A stretch of 64,000 nt of DNA from an uncultured Verrucomicrobiota bacterium (GTDB taxonomy: Bacteria > Verrucomicrobiota > Verrucomicrobiia > Verrucomicrobiales > Verrucomicrobiaceae). Below, piece after piece: positions 35,929 to 43,284 of the stretch; the stretch's first letter is position 1, and every line of letters begins with the position of its first letter. The notes beneath the pieces were generated by a model that searched no databases, was not told where the DNA came from, and saw nothing but the letters and a program-made list of their open reading frames with translations. Position numbers and translations under genes: made by a program. The stretch covers positions 38,392-102,391 of the forward strand of contig CAINGK010000150.1 in NCBI GenBank assembly GCA_903848465.1, given 5' to 3'.

Positions 35929-36503
35929 GGTTTGGGCTTGGTTGGAATGGCTGTCGTGTTGATGGCTGGCTGGCTGACGGAGGGAGTCGTGTCTGCTTCC
36001 ACCCGTTTCCACTTAAACGAACCTGGAGTGGGGCCTGGAACTTCGATCCAGTCGCCAGGGTCGGCTTGCTCTGAACGCAGGTGCCACTGCTCGTCTTCGA
36101 TTTCGTGCAGCGGGCGGTTGCCCTCCTTGGCTTTTTGGCGCATCAGCAGCATGCGGTCCTCATTTTCAGCGGTCACGGTTTTTTTCACCTGCGCGCCCCA
36201 GTCGCCGGAGGGCACCTCGCGTATCTGGAGCAGGCCGCGATGATCTTCGCTGACCAGTTGATTGTTCCTCAAGGTCTCGATTTCCGCCATGCGATTGCGC
36301 ATGCGCTCCGTGGCCTCGCTAATGTTTTTGAGCGCCTCCTTATCCTGCGGTTCATCGCCTCGATACTGATAAACATCGAGCCGCATGTTGAGGTTCACCT
36401 CCAGTGGTTTCGGCGTCGTGATCGGCACCTGAGGCAACGTTTTGCAGGCGGCTAAGGCGGCTGTAGCAGCGCACAGGAGAAGTCGTTCAGCGTGCCACTG
36501 CAT
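35925..36503 (-). CDS. lipoprotein fusing YnbE-like and YdbL (DUF1318)-like parts
   Basis: ATG 36503 gives 192 residues; the lipobox is L-A-A-C20. Residues 27-47 (VPITTPKPLEVNLNMRLDVYQ) match the YnbE lipoprotein pattern (PKEPI-x-I-N-M-N type). Residues about 78-153 match DUF1318/YdbL: an LVSEDHRGLL segment, an A-E-N-E-D-R-M block, then PGDWIEVPG at the end. In E. coli YdbH, YnbE and YdbL are separate products of one operon, and YdbH-YnbE bridge the inner and outer membranes for phospholipid transport. Here the second and third appear joined in one chain downstream of a YdbH-like gene, with a 17-bp overlap. The Pro-rich tail is extra. The family reading is by pattern and is inference. Confidence 0.68.
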   Translation of the reverse strand: MQWHAERLLLCAATAALAACKTLPQVPITTPKPLEVNLNMRLDVYQYRGDEPQDKEALKNISEATERMRNRMAEIETLRNNQLVSEDHRGLLQIREVPSGDWGAQVKKTVTAENEDRMLLMRQKAKEGNRPLHEIEDEQWHLRSEQADPGDWIEVPGPTPGSFKWKRVEADTTPSVSQPAINTTAIPTKPKP

Positions 36504-39213
36504 CTGCGGTTTCGGGTTTGAGGGGTTCCTCTTTCCAGCGGTGATCATAGACATTCACATCAAACTTGCGCGCGCCGTTCGGGCCAGTGAAGCGCAGATG
36601 TCCGCGACCCTCACGTCCGTAGAAGCGTGCTTTGCCATCAATGGATTCATAATCGAAGTCACGCAAAGTTTCCAGTCCGATGCGGGTTATTTGATCGCCG
36701 ATGGTGCCAGTCAGCGACTTGGGTAGGGATTTGATCATGTCATTTAGCGCCGAGACTTTGAACCGGCCACGCGAGCGGTTTTGGAATTCTGCATCGCCTT
36801 GAAACAGTCTGTCCTTGTTTCCGGTGGCGACCACTTTGCACTGTACCTTGCCGTCGATCAAAAAGTACTCCGGGAACAAGGTCGTCGTCACTGGGCCCAG
36901 ATCTACACCTGCGCCAGCCAGCCAGCCGTCCCAGGAGAATGATTCGTCCAGATAGATGTCGAATGCGCCATTCACATAACCGCCGTAGGCCGAGCTGCCG
37001 AATACGCCGTAGATGCCGTGGACATCGTAGGTGATGCTCAGATGGGCTTTTTCAAAATGGAGCTGCTTCCAGCGCAGTTGCTCGACGGTGAAGGTTTCCG
37101 TCAGATTGTTGTTCCGGTCCTTCATCGGCAGATTGAAATGCACCTGGCCTTTCATGCCGCGAAACTCCAGCTTCAGATCCTTCAGGGTATAATTGTCGGA
37201 TGGAATGTCGAATTGGGCATCGAGCTGGCCGCTTTCCAGTTTCGACGTAAAGCTGAAGGGAAACGGTCGGCTGATGCCCGCCAGCGGCACGCCCTTGGGC
37301 GCGAGGAGCAGCTTGCCGTCGCTCACACTGAGGATGTCCACATGCCAGCCTGGGGCGGTGGGTGGTGGTGGGGCGGGCGGTCCAAAGGTCGCATCGATCA
37401 GGGGCGCCTCGCCCTTCATGGATTTGCGGAAATTTTCCACGTACCAGAACAAATCCTCGCCGACATAGAGCAGTGGCGAGACGATTTCCACGCGGTCGAT
37501 GCGGCGGTGCAACAGGCCGTCGAGCGTGTAATAAACGTGGATGACATCCATTTCCGCCACAGTGCGCAGCGGTTCGTGAGGCGAGGGGATGCGCAGGTGG
37601 GTCAGCTTGATGCTCTGCGGCTCCACATTCTCCGCCAGTCCATCCAGATCCAGCGGGGTCTCGTCGGTGATGAGGTTGACATCAAAGCGCACTGGTGGCA
37701 GGCCCGGGGCGATGCGCATGAGAGTCACGCCCATTTTGTCCACTTCGATTTTCCCGGTACTCCAGCGCGCTGCGGCGGCATCTGCCTTGCTCTGAACCAC
37801 TGCGGCATCGCCACTGAACAAAGTCATCAGCGCATCTCCCACCGCTACATGGCCTTCCGCGATTTTCAACGACTCCAGCCGCTGAGTACGCCACATCTCC
37901 GGGAGAGTCGCCAGTACCTCCACATCGGTGAAATTCAGGGCTGGCAGGGCCGAACGTCTGGGAATGCTGATCTCCGCTGTGTCGATGCGCAGGAACTGCT
38001 TTGACTGTTCTGTCGCAATGGTAAAGCGGGCTGTCGTCTCCAGGCGTTCCGCCAGTTTCATCGCGATGGCGAGTGTGCCATCCGTGAGCGTCAGCGTGCC
38101 GAACTGCAACTGCTTCCACCATGGCAGGGCGGGTTTGAGCGCTGAGTGAACCGGCGGAGTTTCGATCTTATCAAACCACGGCCCGTTTTCCGGGGTGAAT
38201 TCGAAATGCGGACCCGTCAGCACCAGGGAGTCCACCTGCATCAGCTCACGCAGTTTGTCGGGGACCACCTCCAGCGCGGCGGCCTTCATCTGGACGAACG
38301 GGCGCGGTGGCGCATTGGCGTTCATGCGTCCCCATTGCAGGGAGACATCTGCCAGCGTGAGATTCTGCGACAGTGAGGAGCGCAGTCCCTCCGAGGAAAT
38401 GTCCAGCCCTTCCAGGTTCGTGCTCCAGGCCAGTTCACCCGCCACGGGACACAGCTCCGTGGGTGTCAGTTTCACGATGCCATCCCTGATTTTCAATTCA
38501 TCTATCCTGGCCTGCCATGCAGTCGTTTGCTTGGATTCACTTTTGGGCAGCAGGGCTGTTTCCAGTGCGGGGGTCCATTCGATCACCGGTTGTAGCAGTT
38601 GCCCGCTCTCCACATGCCAGAGGCCGTTTAAATCCTGGGACGCCTTGAGGTCGAGGGCTGCGGCCTTGATCAGACCAGCGCCGGTCAGTGGCTGCAGGTG
38701 CAGATTTTTCAAATGCACCTCTTGGGTGCCGCCTGAGACTAGGCCCGTGTTGGAGAGCCTCACATCGCGCCCTTCCCACTCAAACTGCAAGCCAGAGTGC
38801 AGTGGCGGTAGTTTCGCGTGGAGAGCCGGACTGAGCTCCTGCAACCAGGCCAGATCAAAGCTGCCGCCCTTAAGCGAAGCTTTTTTCAAGGTGATGTCAT
38901 CCCCGCGCATTTCCGTTTCGAGATGCACGCTGCTGAACACGGGCTGCCCGCGCCATTCTGCCTGCTGTAGGTCCGTGATGACGGTTTTAAACGACGGCGA
39001 TTTGGTGCCGCCAACCGCCAAAGAATGTACTTTCTGCGTCATGATGACGCTGCACATGGGCTGCCAGTTTTCATCGCGCAGCACAAACTTCGTCGGCAGC
39101 AGATCAATCAAGTCCATGCTCCAGCGAAAGGATGATCCCGCTGCTGCCGGGCTGCCGGGCTGCCGGGCTGCCGGGCTGGGGTGCTGCCGGCATGAGCCAG
39201 GCCAGCGGTACAT
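36487..39213 (-). CDS. YdbH-like AsmA-family protein, main (C-terminal) reading frame
   Basis: This open frame of 908 codons encodes the large periplasmic part of an AsmA-like protein. The C-terminal 250 residues resemble the YdbH family (PF11739): YGGYVNGAFDIYLD, TTLFPEYFLIDGKVQCKV, and SLTGTIGDQITRIGLETLRDFDYESIDGKARFYGREGRGHLRF. The frame's first ATG gives an unconvincing N terminus. The membrane anchor and first 130 residues lie in another frame (39104-39556), and the two meet at an 8-bp tandem repeat. ATG 39117 is the first internal ATG after the repeat. If expressed alone, the product would lack an export signal. The gene precedes the YnbE/YdbL-like lipoprotein gene on the same strand. 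Confidence 0.75.
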   Translation of the reverse strand: MYRWPGSCRQHPSPAARQPGSPAAAGSSFRWSMDLIDLLPTKFVLRDENWQPMCSVIMTQKVHSLAVGGTKSPSFKTVITDLQQAEWRGQPVFSSVHLETEMRGDDITLKKASLKGGSFDLAWLQELSPALHAKLPPLHSGLQFEWEGRDVRLSNTGLVSGGTQEVHLKNLHLQPLTGAGLIKAAALDLKASQDLNGLWHVESGQLLQPVIEWTPALETALLPKSESKQTTAWQARIDELKIRDGIVKLTPTELCPVAGELAWSTNLEGLDISSEGLRSSLSQNLTLADVSLQWGRMNANAPPRPFVQMKAAALEVVPDKLRELMQVDSLVLTGPHFEFTPENGPWFDKIETPPVHSALKPALPWWKQLQFGTLTLTDGTLAIAMKLAERLETTARFTIATEQSKQFLRIDTAEISIPRRSALPALNFTDVEVLATLPEMWRTQRLESLKIAEGHVAVGDALMTLFSGDAAVVQSKADAAAARWSTGKIEVDKMGVTLMRIAPGLPPVRFDVNLITDETPLDLDGLAENVEPQSIKLTHLRIPSPHEPLRTVAEMDVIHVYYTLDGLLHRRIDRVEIVSPLLYVGEDLFWYVENFRKSMKGEAPLIDATFGPPAPPPPTAPGWHVDILSVSDGKLLLAPKGVPLAGISRPFPFSFTSKLESGQLDAQFDIPSDNYTLKDLKLEFRGMKGQVHFNLPMKDRNNNLTETFTVEQLRWKQLHFEKAHLSITYDVHGIYGVFGSSAYGGYVNGAFDIYLDESFSWDGWLAGAGVDLGPVTTTLFPEYFLIDGKVQCKVVATGNKDRLFQGDAEFQNRSRGRFKVSALNDMIKSLPKSLTGTIGDQITRIGLETLRDFDYESIDGKARFYGREGRGHLRFTGPNGARKFDVNVYDHRWKEEPLKPETADAVAR

Positions 39214-39556
39214 CCACCACGGCCTCCTCCAGCTTCAGTCCGCCCAGATTTCCCAGGTGAAGCTCGCTCCAGTGTGGCCGCCACTCCACATGGCCCACGG
39301 TTGAGACGCGTTTCGAACTGGGGAGGTGCAGGGTACTCATCTCCCGCACATGTAGGGCTCCGTCCTCCCAGTCCAAGGAGACGATTTCCACCTGCATGTC
39401 GCCTAGGTACCGCCGCAGGAGGGCGTTGGCCATCGGTACGCGCTCCTGCCATGCCAGGCAGAGCAAGGCCGACAGCAGTATGACGCCGAAGAGACTGAGA
39501 CGCCAGGTCCAGCGCCAGCAACGGCGGAGTTTGGACGTGGGGGTGGCGGATTTCAC
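39104..39556 (-). CDS. YdbH-like protein, N-terminal fragment in a shifted frame
   Basis: From a GTG start at 39556 the frame encodes a cytoplasmic Arg/Trp-rich tail, a membrane helix (LSLFGVILLSALLCLAW, about 20-36) and a periplasmic AsmA-like start (VEIVSLDWEDGALHVREMSTLHL). It crosses the CTGCCGGG repeat (QPGSPAARQPGS) and stops at 39104-39106, 150 residues in. No stop interrupts either frame across the repeat, so a change of one unit (+8 bp) or minus two (-16 bp) joins it to the main frame and gives a protein of about 1025 or 1017 residues. The membrane anchor is normal for the family, which supports the two parts being one gene. Confidence 0.75.
   Translation of the reverse strand: MKSATPTSKLRRCWRWTWRLSLFGVILLSALLCLAWQERVPMANALLRRYLGDMQVEIVSLDWEDGALHVREMSTLHLPSSKRVSTVGHVEWRPHWSELHLGNLGGLKLEEAVVDVPLAWLMPAAPQPGSPAARQPGSSGIILSLEHGLD
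39144..39175. repeat. 8-bp tandem repeat (CTGCCGGG)x4 inside the YdbH-like gene
   Basis: Four perfect head-to-tail copies of the octamer CTGCCGGG run from 39144 to 39175, followed by a partial fifth (CTGGGG). On the coding (minus) strand the unit is CCCGGCAG and encodes a Pro/Ala/Gly-rich linker whose frame changes with each copy gained or lost. The unit length is not a multiple of three, which is the layout of slipped-strand phase-variation repeats. Confidence 0.9.
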
Positions 39557-39686
39557 GCGGCCAGAATATCATGAAGTCGCTTGTCTGCCACGATCTGATT
39601 TTACGCTGTACTCCCTATTGCCACTGCACATCGGGAAGATTCACCTGCTTGCCTGAGCTGATGCGGAGGGCTAAAGTCTGCGCTCC

Positions 39687-40196
39687 ATGCGCGTCTTGTT
39701 GGCCATTTTCTATTTTCTGGGCGCAGCGCTAGTTCAGGCGCATTCGGTCCACACGTCCACGGCTGAGGCCGAGTACAATGCGCAGACGAAAAAGCTGGAG
39801 GTGAGTCTCACGGTTTTCGTCAGTGACCTTGAGCTTGCTCTCATCCGCCAGAGCGAGCGCGAGATGCGGATTGATAAAACGCCTGCGGCGGAATTTGATG
39901 CGCAGATTCAGGTGTATCTGGCGAAGACTTTTGTGGTGACGGATGCGGCGGGGAAGGTGGCGAAGCTGGAATGGGTGGGAAGGGAGATGGATGCGGCGAG
40001 CGCGAAGAGCGGGGATCCGGCGGTGGTGTTGTTTTTTGAGGTGGGGGTGCCGGAGGGGGCAAGACTGCAGAACACCGTCTTTTGCGACTTGTTCGAAGAC
40101 CAGATTAATTTGCTGAGTCTTCAAACGGCCTCCCACAAATTAGAGCTGCAATTTACCCGGGACAAAAGGAGCAACAGACTGGTGTCCCCTGAGTGA
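39687..40196 (+). CDS. secreted DUF6702-like protein
   Basis: The 169-residue protein has a signal peptide (MRVLLAIFYFLGAALVQA) followed by HSVHTSTAEAEYNAQTKKLEVSLTVFVSDLELAL, the opening pattern of DUF6702 proteins (HP-x-H-x-S...EY-x-x-x-x-x-LEV-x-x-x-x-F-x-D-D-LE). The remainder alternates beta strands and ends with charged residues. The function is unknown; family members are often next to exopeptidase or TonB-receptor genes, but not here. It is divergent from the YdbH operon with a 130-bp gap. Confidence 0.75.
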   Translation: MRVLLAIFYFLGAALVQAHSVHTSTAEAEYNAQTKKLEVSLTVFVSDLELALIRQSEREMRIDKTPAAEFDAQIQVYLAKTFVVTDAAGKVAKLEWVGREMDAASAKSGDPAVVLFFEVGVPEGARLQNTVFCDLFEDQINLLSLQTASHKLELQFTRDKRSNRLVSPE

Positions 40197-40240
40197 AGGG
40201 ACATCATTGATGTTCATTCCGCTGCTATCGGATGAACGAA

Positions 40241-40924
40241 TTACTTATACTGGGACTGGACCCAGAAAAGTAAATCCGTGAATCCTATGCCAAATCCCTG
40301 CTCAGCGAGATAAGTGTCGTAATCGCGGCTTTCGACGAAGCCGGTCGAGAATCTTCGAAGACTCCTGGATGCTCCTGCAAACTGCCGAATGGCCGAATCA
40401 GGTGCGACATGCCTTCCGTGAGGGTGGCGCAAAACATCCATGGCTGCATCAACCGCTCCGGCGCATTTGAGGAGCCTTGTTTTAATCTCGTCAGGAACCA
40501 CGAAGGTATCACCATCTTTTGCTGCGCTGGTATCGCAAGCACGGATGTAATTCGGGAGGATCGCAGATGCATCAATCCAAGCCATGGCCAATGCATTGAG
40601 GGCAGGCTGATATTGAGGGTCCAAACCCAAGTCGCGAAATGCGACAGGCAGCGATGGGGTTTTCAGTGTTGCGCCTGCTTGAAGGAGTTCAGGTTTGGAA
40701 ATGCCATTCAACTGACCGAGGAAACTGCTGAAGCTTTCGTGGTGGTAGGCAGCGGTGGCTATGGCGCGCAGGTTCGAGCCTTTTTCGACGATGATGGTCG
40801 GAGTTGCTGGGGAGGGTACATCAGCAATATCCACTTTTGGCAATGGAGGCACGATGATCTTTGTAGGTATTTTGCCGCATCCTGAGACGGCAAGGAGCAA
40901 TGCAATGACGACGTTCGAGCGCAT
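40241..40924 (-). CDS. putative lipoprotein with a LysM-like segment
   Basis: The 227-residue protein has a lipoprotein signal (MRSNVVIALLLAVSGC, Cys16). Residues about 45-92 (IIVEKGSNLRAIATAAYHHESFSSFLGQLNG...LQAGATLKTPSL) have the spacing of a LysM peptidoglycan-binding motif, though weak. The rest is helical with two Cys residues and no known domain. It probably sits in the inner leaflet of the outer membrane. It converges with the DUF6702-like gene. Confidence 0.68.
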   Translation of the reverse strand: MRSNVVIALLLAVSGCGKIPTKIIVPPLPKVDIADVPSPATPTIIVEKGSNLRAIATAAYHHESFSSFLGQLNGISKPELLQAGATLKTPSLPVAFRDLGLDPQYQPALNALAMAWIDASAILPNYIRACDTSAAKDGDTFVVPDEIKTRLLKCAGAVDAAMDVLRHPHGRHVAPDSAIRQFAGASRSLRRFSTGFVESRDYDTYLAEQGFGIGFTDLLFWVQSQYK

Positions 40925-41004
40925 TATGTTTGAATGCTTGGAATGAAGCGGAGCGGCTGGGTCGAGGACGAGTTCGAGTAGGAGGACGAGGACGAATCAG
41001 ATGG

Positions 41005-41919
41005 TCAGCCAAAGAAGGGGGCGAGGATGTTGCGGGCGACTTTGATGGCGCGCATGCGGCCTTCGAGGGTTTTGCCGAAGGTGACGTCTTCGACTTCGAT
41101 GCAGACGGGGCCGGTGTAGCCGATGCGCATGAGCTCGGCCATGAAGGCGGCCCAGTTGATGTCGCCGTAGCCGGGGATGCGGGGCTGGTGCCACTGGAGC
41201 GGGAAGTCGAAGCGGCCGACTTCGTTGAGGGCGGCGCGGTTGATTTTGACGTCTTTGGCGTGGACGTGGAAGAGCTTGGATTTGAACTCGGCGAGGGGGC
41301 TGAGGGGATCCATGTCCTGGAGGATGAAGTGGGAGGGATCGTAGTTGAGACCGAAGCTGGTGGAGTCGATGTCGTTGAAGGCGCGGCGCCAGATGGCGGG
41401 CGTGGTCATGAGGTTTTTGCCGGCGGGCCATTCGTCGCGGGTGAAGGACATGGGGCAGTTTTCAATGCCGATTTTTACACCGTGGTCTTCGGCGTACTTG
41501 ATGATGGGCTGCCAGATCTTGAGGAAGCGGGGCCAGTTTTCATCGACGGTCTTGGTCCAGTCGCGACCGACGAAGCCGGTGACGAGATTGACGCCGAGCT
41601 TGGGGGCGGCGGCGATGACTTTTTTAAAATGGGCCACTCCTGTGCGTGAGACTTCGGCATCGGGATCGAGCATGTTCGGATAGTAACCGAGGGCGCTGAT
41701 GCTGACGCCTTGATCCTGGCTGTGGCCGAGGATTTCTTGAGCCTTGGTTTTCGTGAGAGAGGTGACGTCGATGTGGGTGACGCCGGCGTATTTGCGTTCG
41801 GCTTTGCCGACAGGCCAGCACATGACCTCAACGGTGGAGAAGCCTTCGTGGAGGGCGAAGTTGAGGACGTTGTCGAACGAGAGTTCGGGGAGGATGGCGG
41901 TGACGAAGCCGAATTTCAT
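41005..41919 (-). CDS. sugar phosphate isomerase/epimerase (TIM barrel, cytoplasmic)
   Basis: The 304-residue protein has all four metal ligands of the xylose-isomerase-like barrel in order: Glu in IGIENCPMSF, Asp in GLNYDPSHF, His in FHVHAKDVK and Glu in VCIEVED, plus GYGDINW. It lacks an export signal. The NYDPSH and HVHAKD pattern is common in IolE/IolH and related sugar epimerases. Its codons are unusually C/G-ending compared with the surrounding genes, giving long open antisense frames that are not genes. It stands alone on the minus strand. Confidence 0.87.
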   Translation of the reverse strand: MKFGFVTAILPELSFDNVLNFALHEGFSTVEVMCWPVGKAERKYAGVTHIDVTSLTKTKAQEILGHSQDQGVSISALGYYPNMLDPDAEVSRTGVAHFKKVIAAAPKLGVNLVTGFVGRDWTKTVDENWPRFLKIWQPIIKYAEDHGVKIGIENCPMSFTRDEWPAGKNLMTTPAIWRRAFNDIDSTSFGLNYDPSHFILQDMDPLSPLAEFKSKLFHVHAKDVKINRAALNEVGRFDFPLQWHQPRIPGYGDINWAAFMAELMRIGYTGPVCIEVEDVTFGKTLEGRMRAIKVARNILAPFFG

Positions 41920-41956
41920 GAGGGGGGGAATAGCTTGGGGTGATTTGGAGGGGCTC

Positions 41957-41988
41957 TTTTTAGCAAAGGAATGCTGAGCAAGGGAATG
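41957..41988. repeat. intergenic repeat element, copy A
   Basis: A T-run is followed by GCAAAGGAATG, a 4-6 nt spacer, and the near-copy GCAAGGGAATG. The same arrangement occurs at 47980-48012. Both copies lie in gene-free spacers just beyond gene ends, so it is probably a dispersed genomic repeat of unknown role. Confidence 0.6.
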
Positions 41989-42151
41989 GGGGGATTCTAA
42001 TGAGGCACTGATTTAATGCCGCACGAGATTGGGGAACTGTAGAGACGGAGGAGGCAGCATTATAAGACGGATGTTTTCAACGCGAATGTGCACGAATATC
42101 CGCGAATTTTTAGGAATGGCGATGGGTGGGAAGGGGGCGATTTTTGGGCAC

Positions 42152-42184
42152 AAAAAAAGGGCGGGAGTTTGAGTCCCGCCCTTT
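42152..42184 (-). terminator. rho-independent terminator of clpP
   Basis: A perfect 11-bp stem (arms 42156-42166 and 42174-42184, sequence AAAGGGCGGGA and its complement) with a 7-nt loop is followed on the minus strand by seven T residues (A-run 42152-42158). It lies 14 bp beyond the clpP stop codon. Confidence 0.95.
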
Positions 42185-42197
42185 CGGAGTGAAGGTG

Positions 42198-42854
42198 TTA
42201 TTTGGCTTCGGCAGAGATGTCTTTTTTGCCTTCGAGGACTTTGTCCACGAGGCCGTATTCGGCGGCCTGGGCGGCGGACAGGTAGTTGTCGCGGTCGGTG
42301 TCGCGTTCGATCTGCTCGACGGATTTGCCGGTGTGATGGGCGAGGATGCGGTTGAGGCGTTTCTTGAGGCCGAACATGTATTCAACGGTGCGCTCGACAT
42401 CGCTGGCGGTGCCGCGTGCGCCGCCGGAGACCTGATGGATCATGATGTCGGAGTTTGGCAGGGCGTAGCGTTTGCCTTTGGTGCCGGCGGCGAGGAGAAC
42501 AGCGCCCATGCTGGCGACGAGGCCGATGCTGTAGGTGCAGACGTCGCAGGTGAGGAACTGCATGGTGTCATAGATGGCGAGGCCGGCGGTGACGCTGCCG
42601 CCGGGGCTGTTGACGTAGATGTTGATGTCCTTCTTCGGGTCCTGCATCTGCAGGAAGAGGAGCTGGGCGATGATGATGGAGGCCATCGTGTCATTCACCT
42701 CGCCACCGAGGAAGATAATGCGGTCTTTCAGCAGGCGGGAATAGATGTCATAGGCGCGTTCGCCACGGCCTTCGGACTCGATGACGGTGGGGACCATGTA
42801 ACTGGACTGCGGAGCGATGGAAGTGGGGAAATCGGAGTATTGGCTGGGGGTCAT
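42198..42854 (-). CDS. clpP: ATP-dependent Clp protease proteolytic subunit
   Basis: The 218-residue protein is ClpP, the serine peptidase that joins ClpX/ClpA rings to degrade unfolded or tagged proteins in the cytoplasm. The catalytic triad is visible: Ser115 (GLVASMGA), His140 (MIHQVSGG) and Asp189 (TDRDNYLSA). NSPGGSV forms the oxyanion region. The N terminus is about ten residues longer than E. coli ClpP and is likely processed. No clpX or tig gene is next to it in this window, unlike the common tig-clpP-clpX order. A strong terminator follows. Confidence 0.97.
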   Translation of the reverse strand: MTPSQYSDFPTSIAPQSSYMVPTVIESEGRGERAYDIYSRLLKDRIIFLGGEVNDTMASIIIAQLLFLQMQDPKKDINIYVNSPGGSVTAGLAIYDTMQFLTCDVCTYSIGLVASMGAVLLAAGTKGKRYALPNSDIMIHQVSGGARGTASDVERTVEYMFGLKKRLNRILAHHTGKSVEQIERDTDRDNYLSAAQAAEYGLVDKVLEGKKDISAEAK

Positions 42855-42944
42855 GGGAGGAATGAAGAGGTGAGGGGGGGGGTTGTCAACGTGGGAGGAG
42901 AAATGAGGGAGGGGAATGACGAATGACGAAGGCGGAGCGCTTAA

Positions 42945-43271
42945 TCAGGTTTGTGGGGAGGAGGCCAGTTTCAGACCAACCACCCCAGCGACGATGAGCA
43001 GGATACATACGAGCCGCGCGGCGGTGCGGGGTTCATCAAAGATATAGATGCCGATCAGAGCTGTGCCAATGGCTCCGATGCCAGTCCAGATGGCATAGGC
43101 GGTGCCGATGGGCAGAGTGCGCAGCGCGAGGGAGAGAAAGAAAAAACTGGCGATCATGAGCACCACGGTGATGACGCTGGGCCAGAGCCGGGTCCAGCCG
43201 GCGGTTTGTTTCAAACCGACCGCCCAGGCCACTTCGAGCAGTCCGGCGATGATGAGGTGAAGCCAAGGCAT
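42945..43271 (-). CDS. sugE: SMR-family exporter, SugE/Gdx type (guanidinium or quaternary ammonium)
   Basis: ATG 43271 gives 108 residues with four membrane helices. The conserved Glu of the family is in LLEVAWAVGLKQT, followed by GTAYAIWTGIGAIGTALIG. These are closer to SugE/Gdx than to EmrE. Known Gdx members export guanidinium by proton antiport. It lies 13 bp after the kinase stop codon on the same strand, so it is probably co-transcribed with the kinase; no guanidine riboswitch can fit between them. Confidence 0.9.
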   Translation of the reverse strand: MPWLHLIIAGLLEVAWAVGLKQTAGWTRLWPSVITVVLMIASFFFLSLALRTLPIGTAYAIWTGIGAIGTALIGIYIFDEPRTAARLVCILLIVAGVVGLKLASSPQT

Positions 43272-43284
43272 GTGAAAACAAGTA

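Noticed and set aside
37018..39304. Long + strand frames (328 and 369 codons) opposite the YdbH-like gene
   Set aside because: They have no recognisable domains, and the minus-strand protein shows family patterns across the same bases.
40930..41649. A 239-codon + strand frame opposite the isomerase at 41005
   Set aside because: It is antisense to a gene with intact metal-binding motifs and C/G-ending codons, which leave the opposite frame open by chance.
43272..43284. A guanidine riboswitch before sugE
   Set aside because: Only 13 bp separate it from the kinase stop codon, so no such structure fits.
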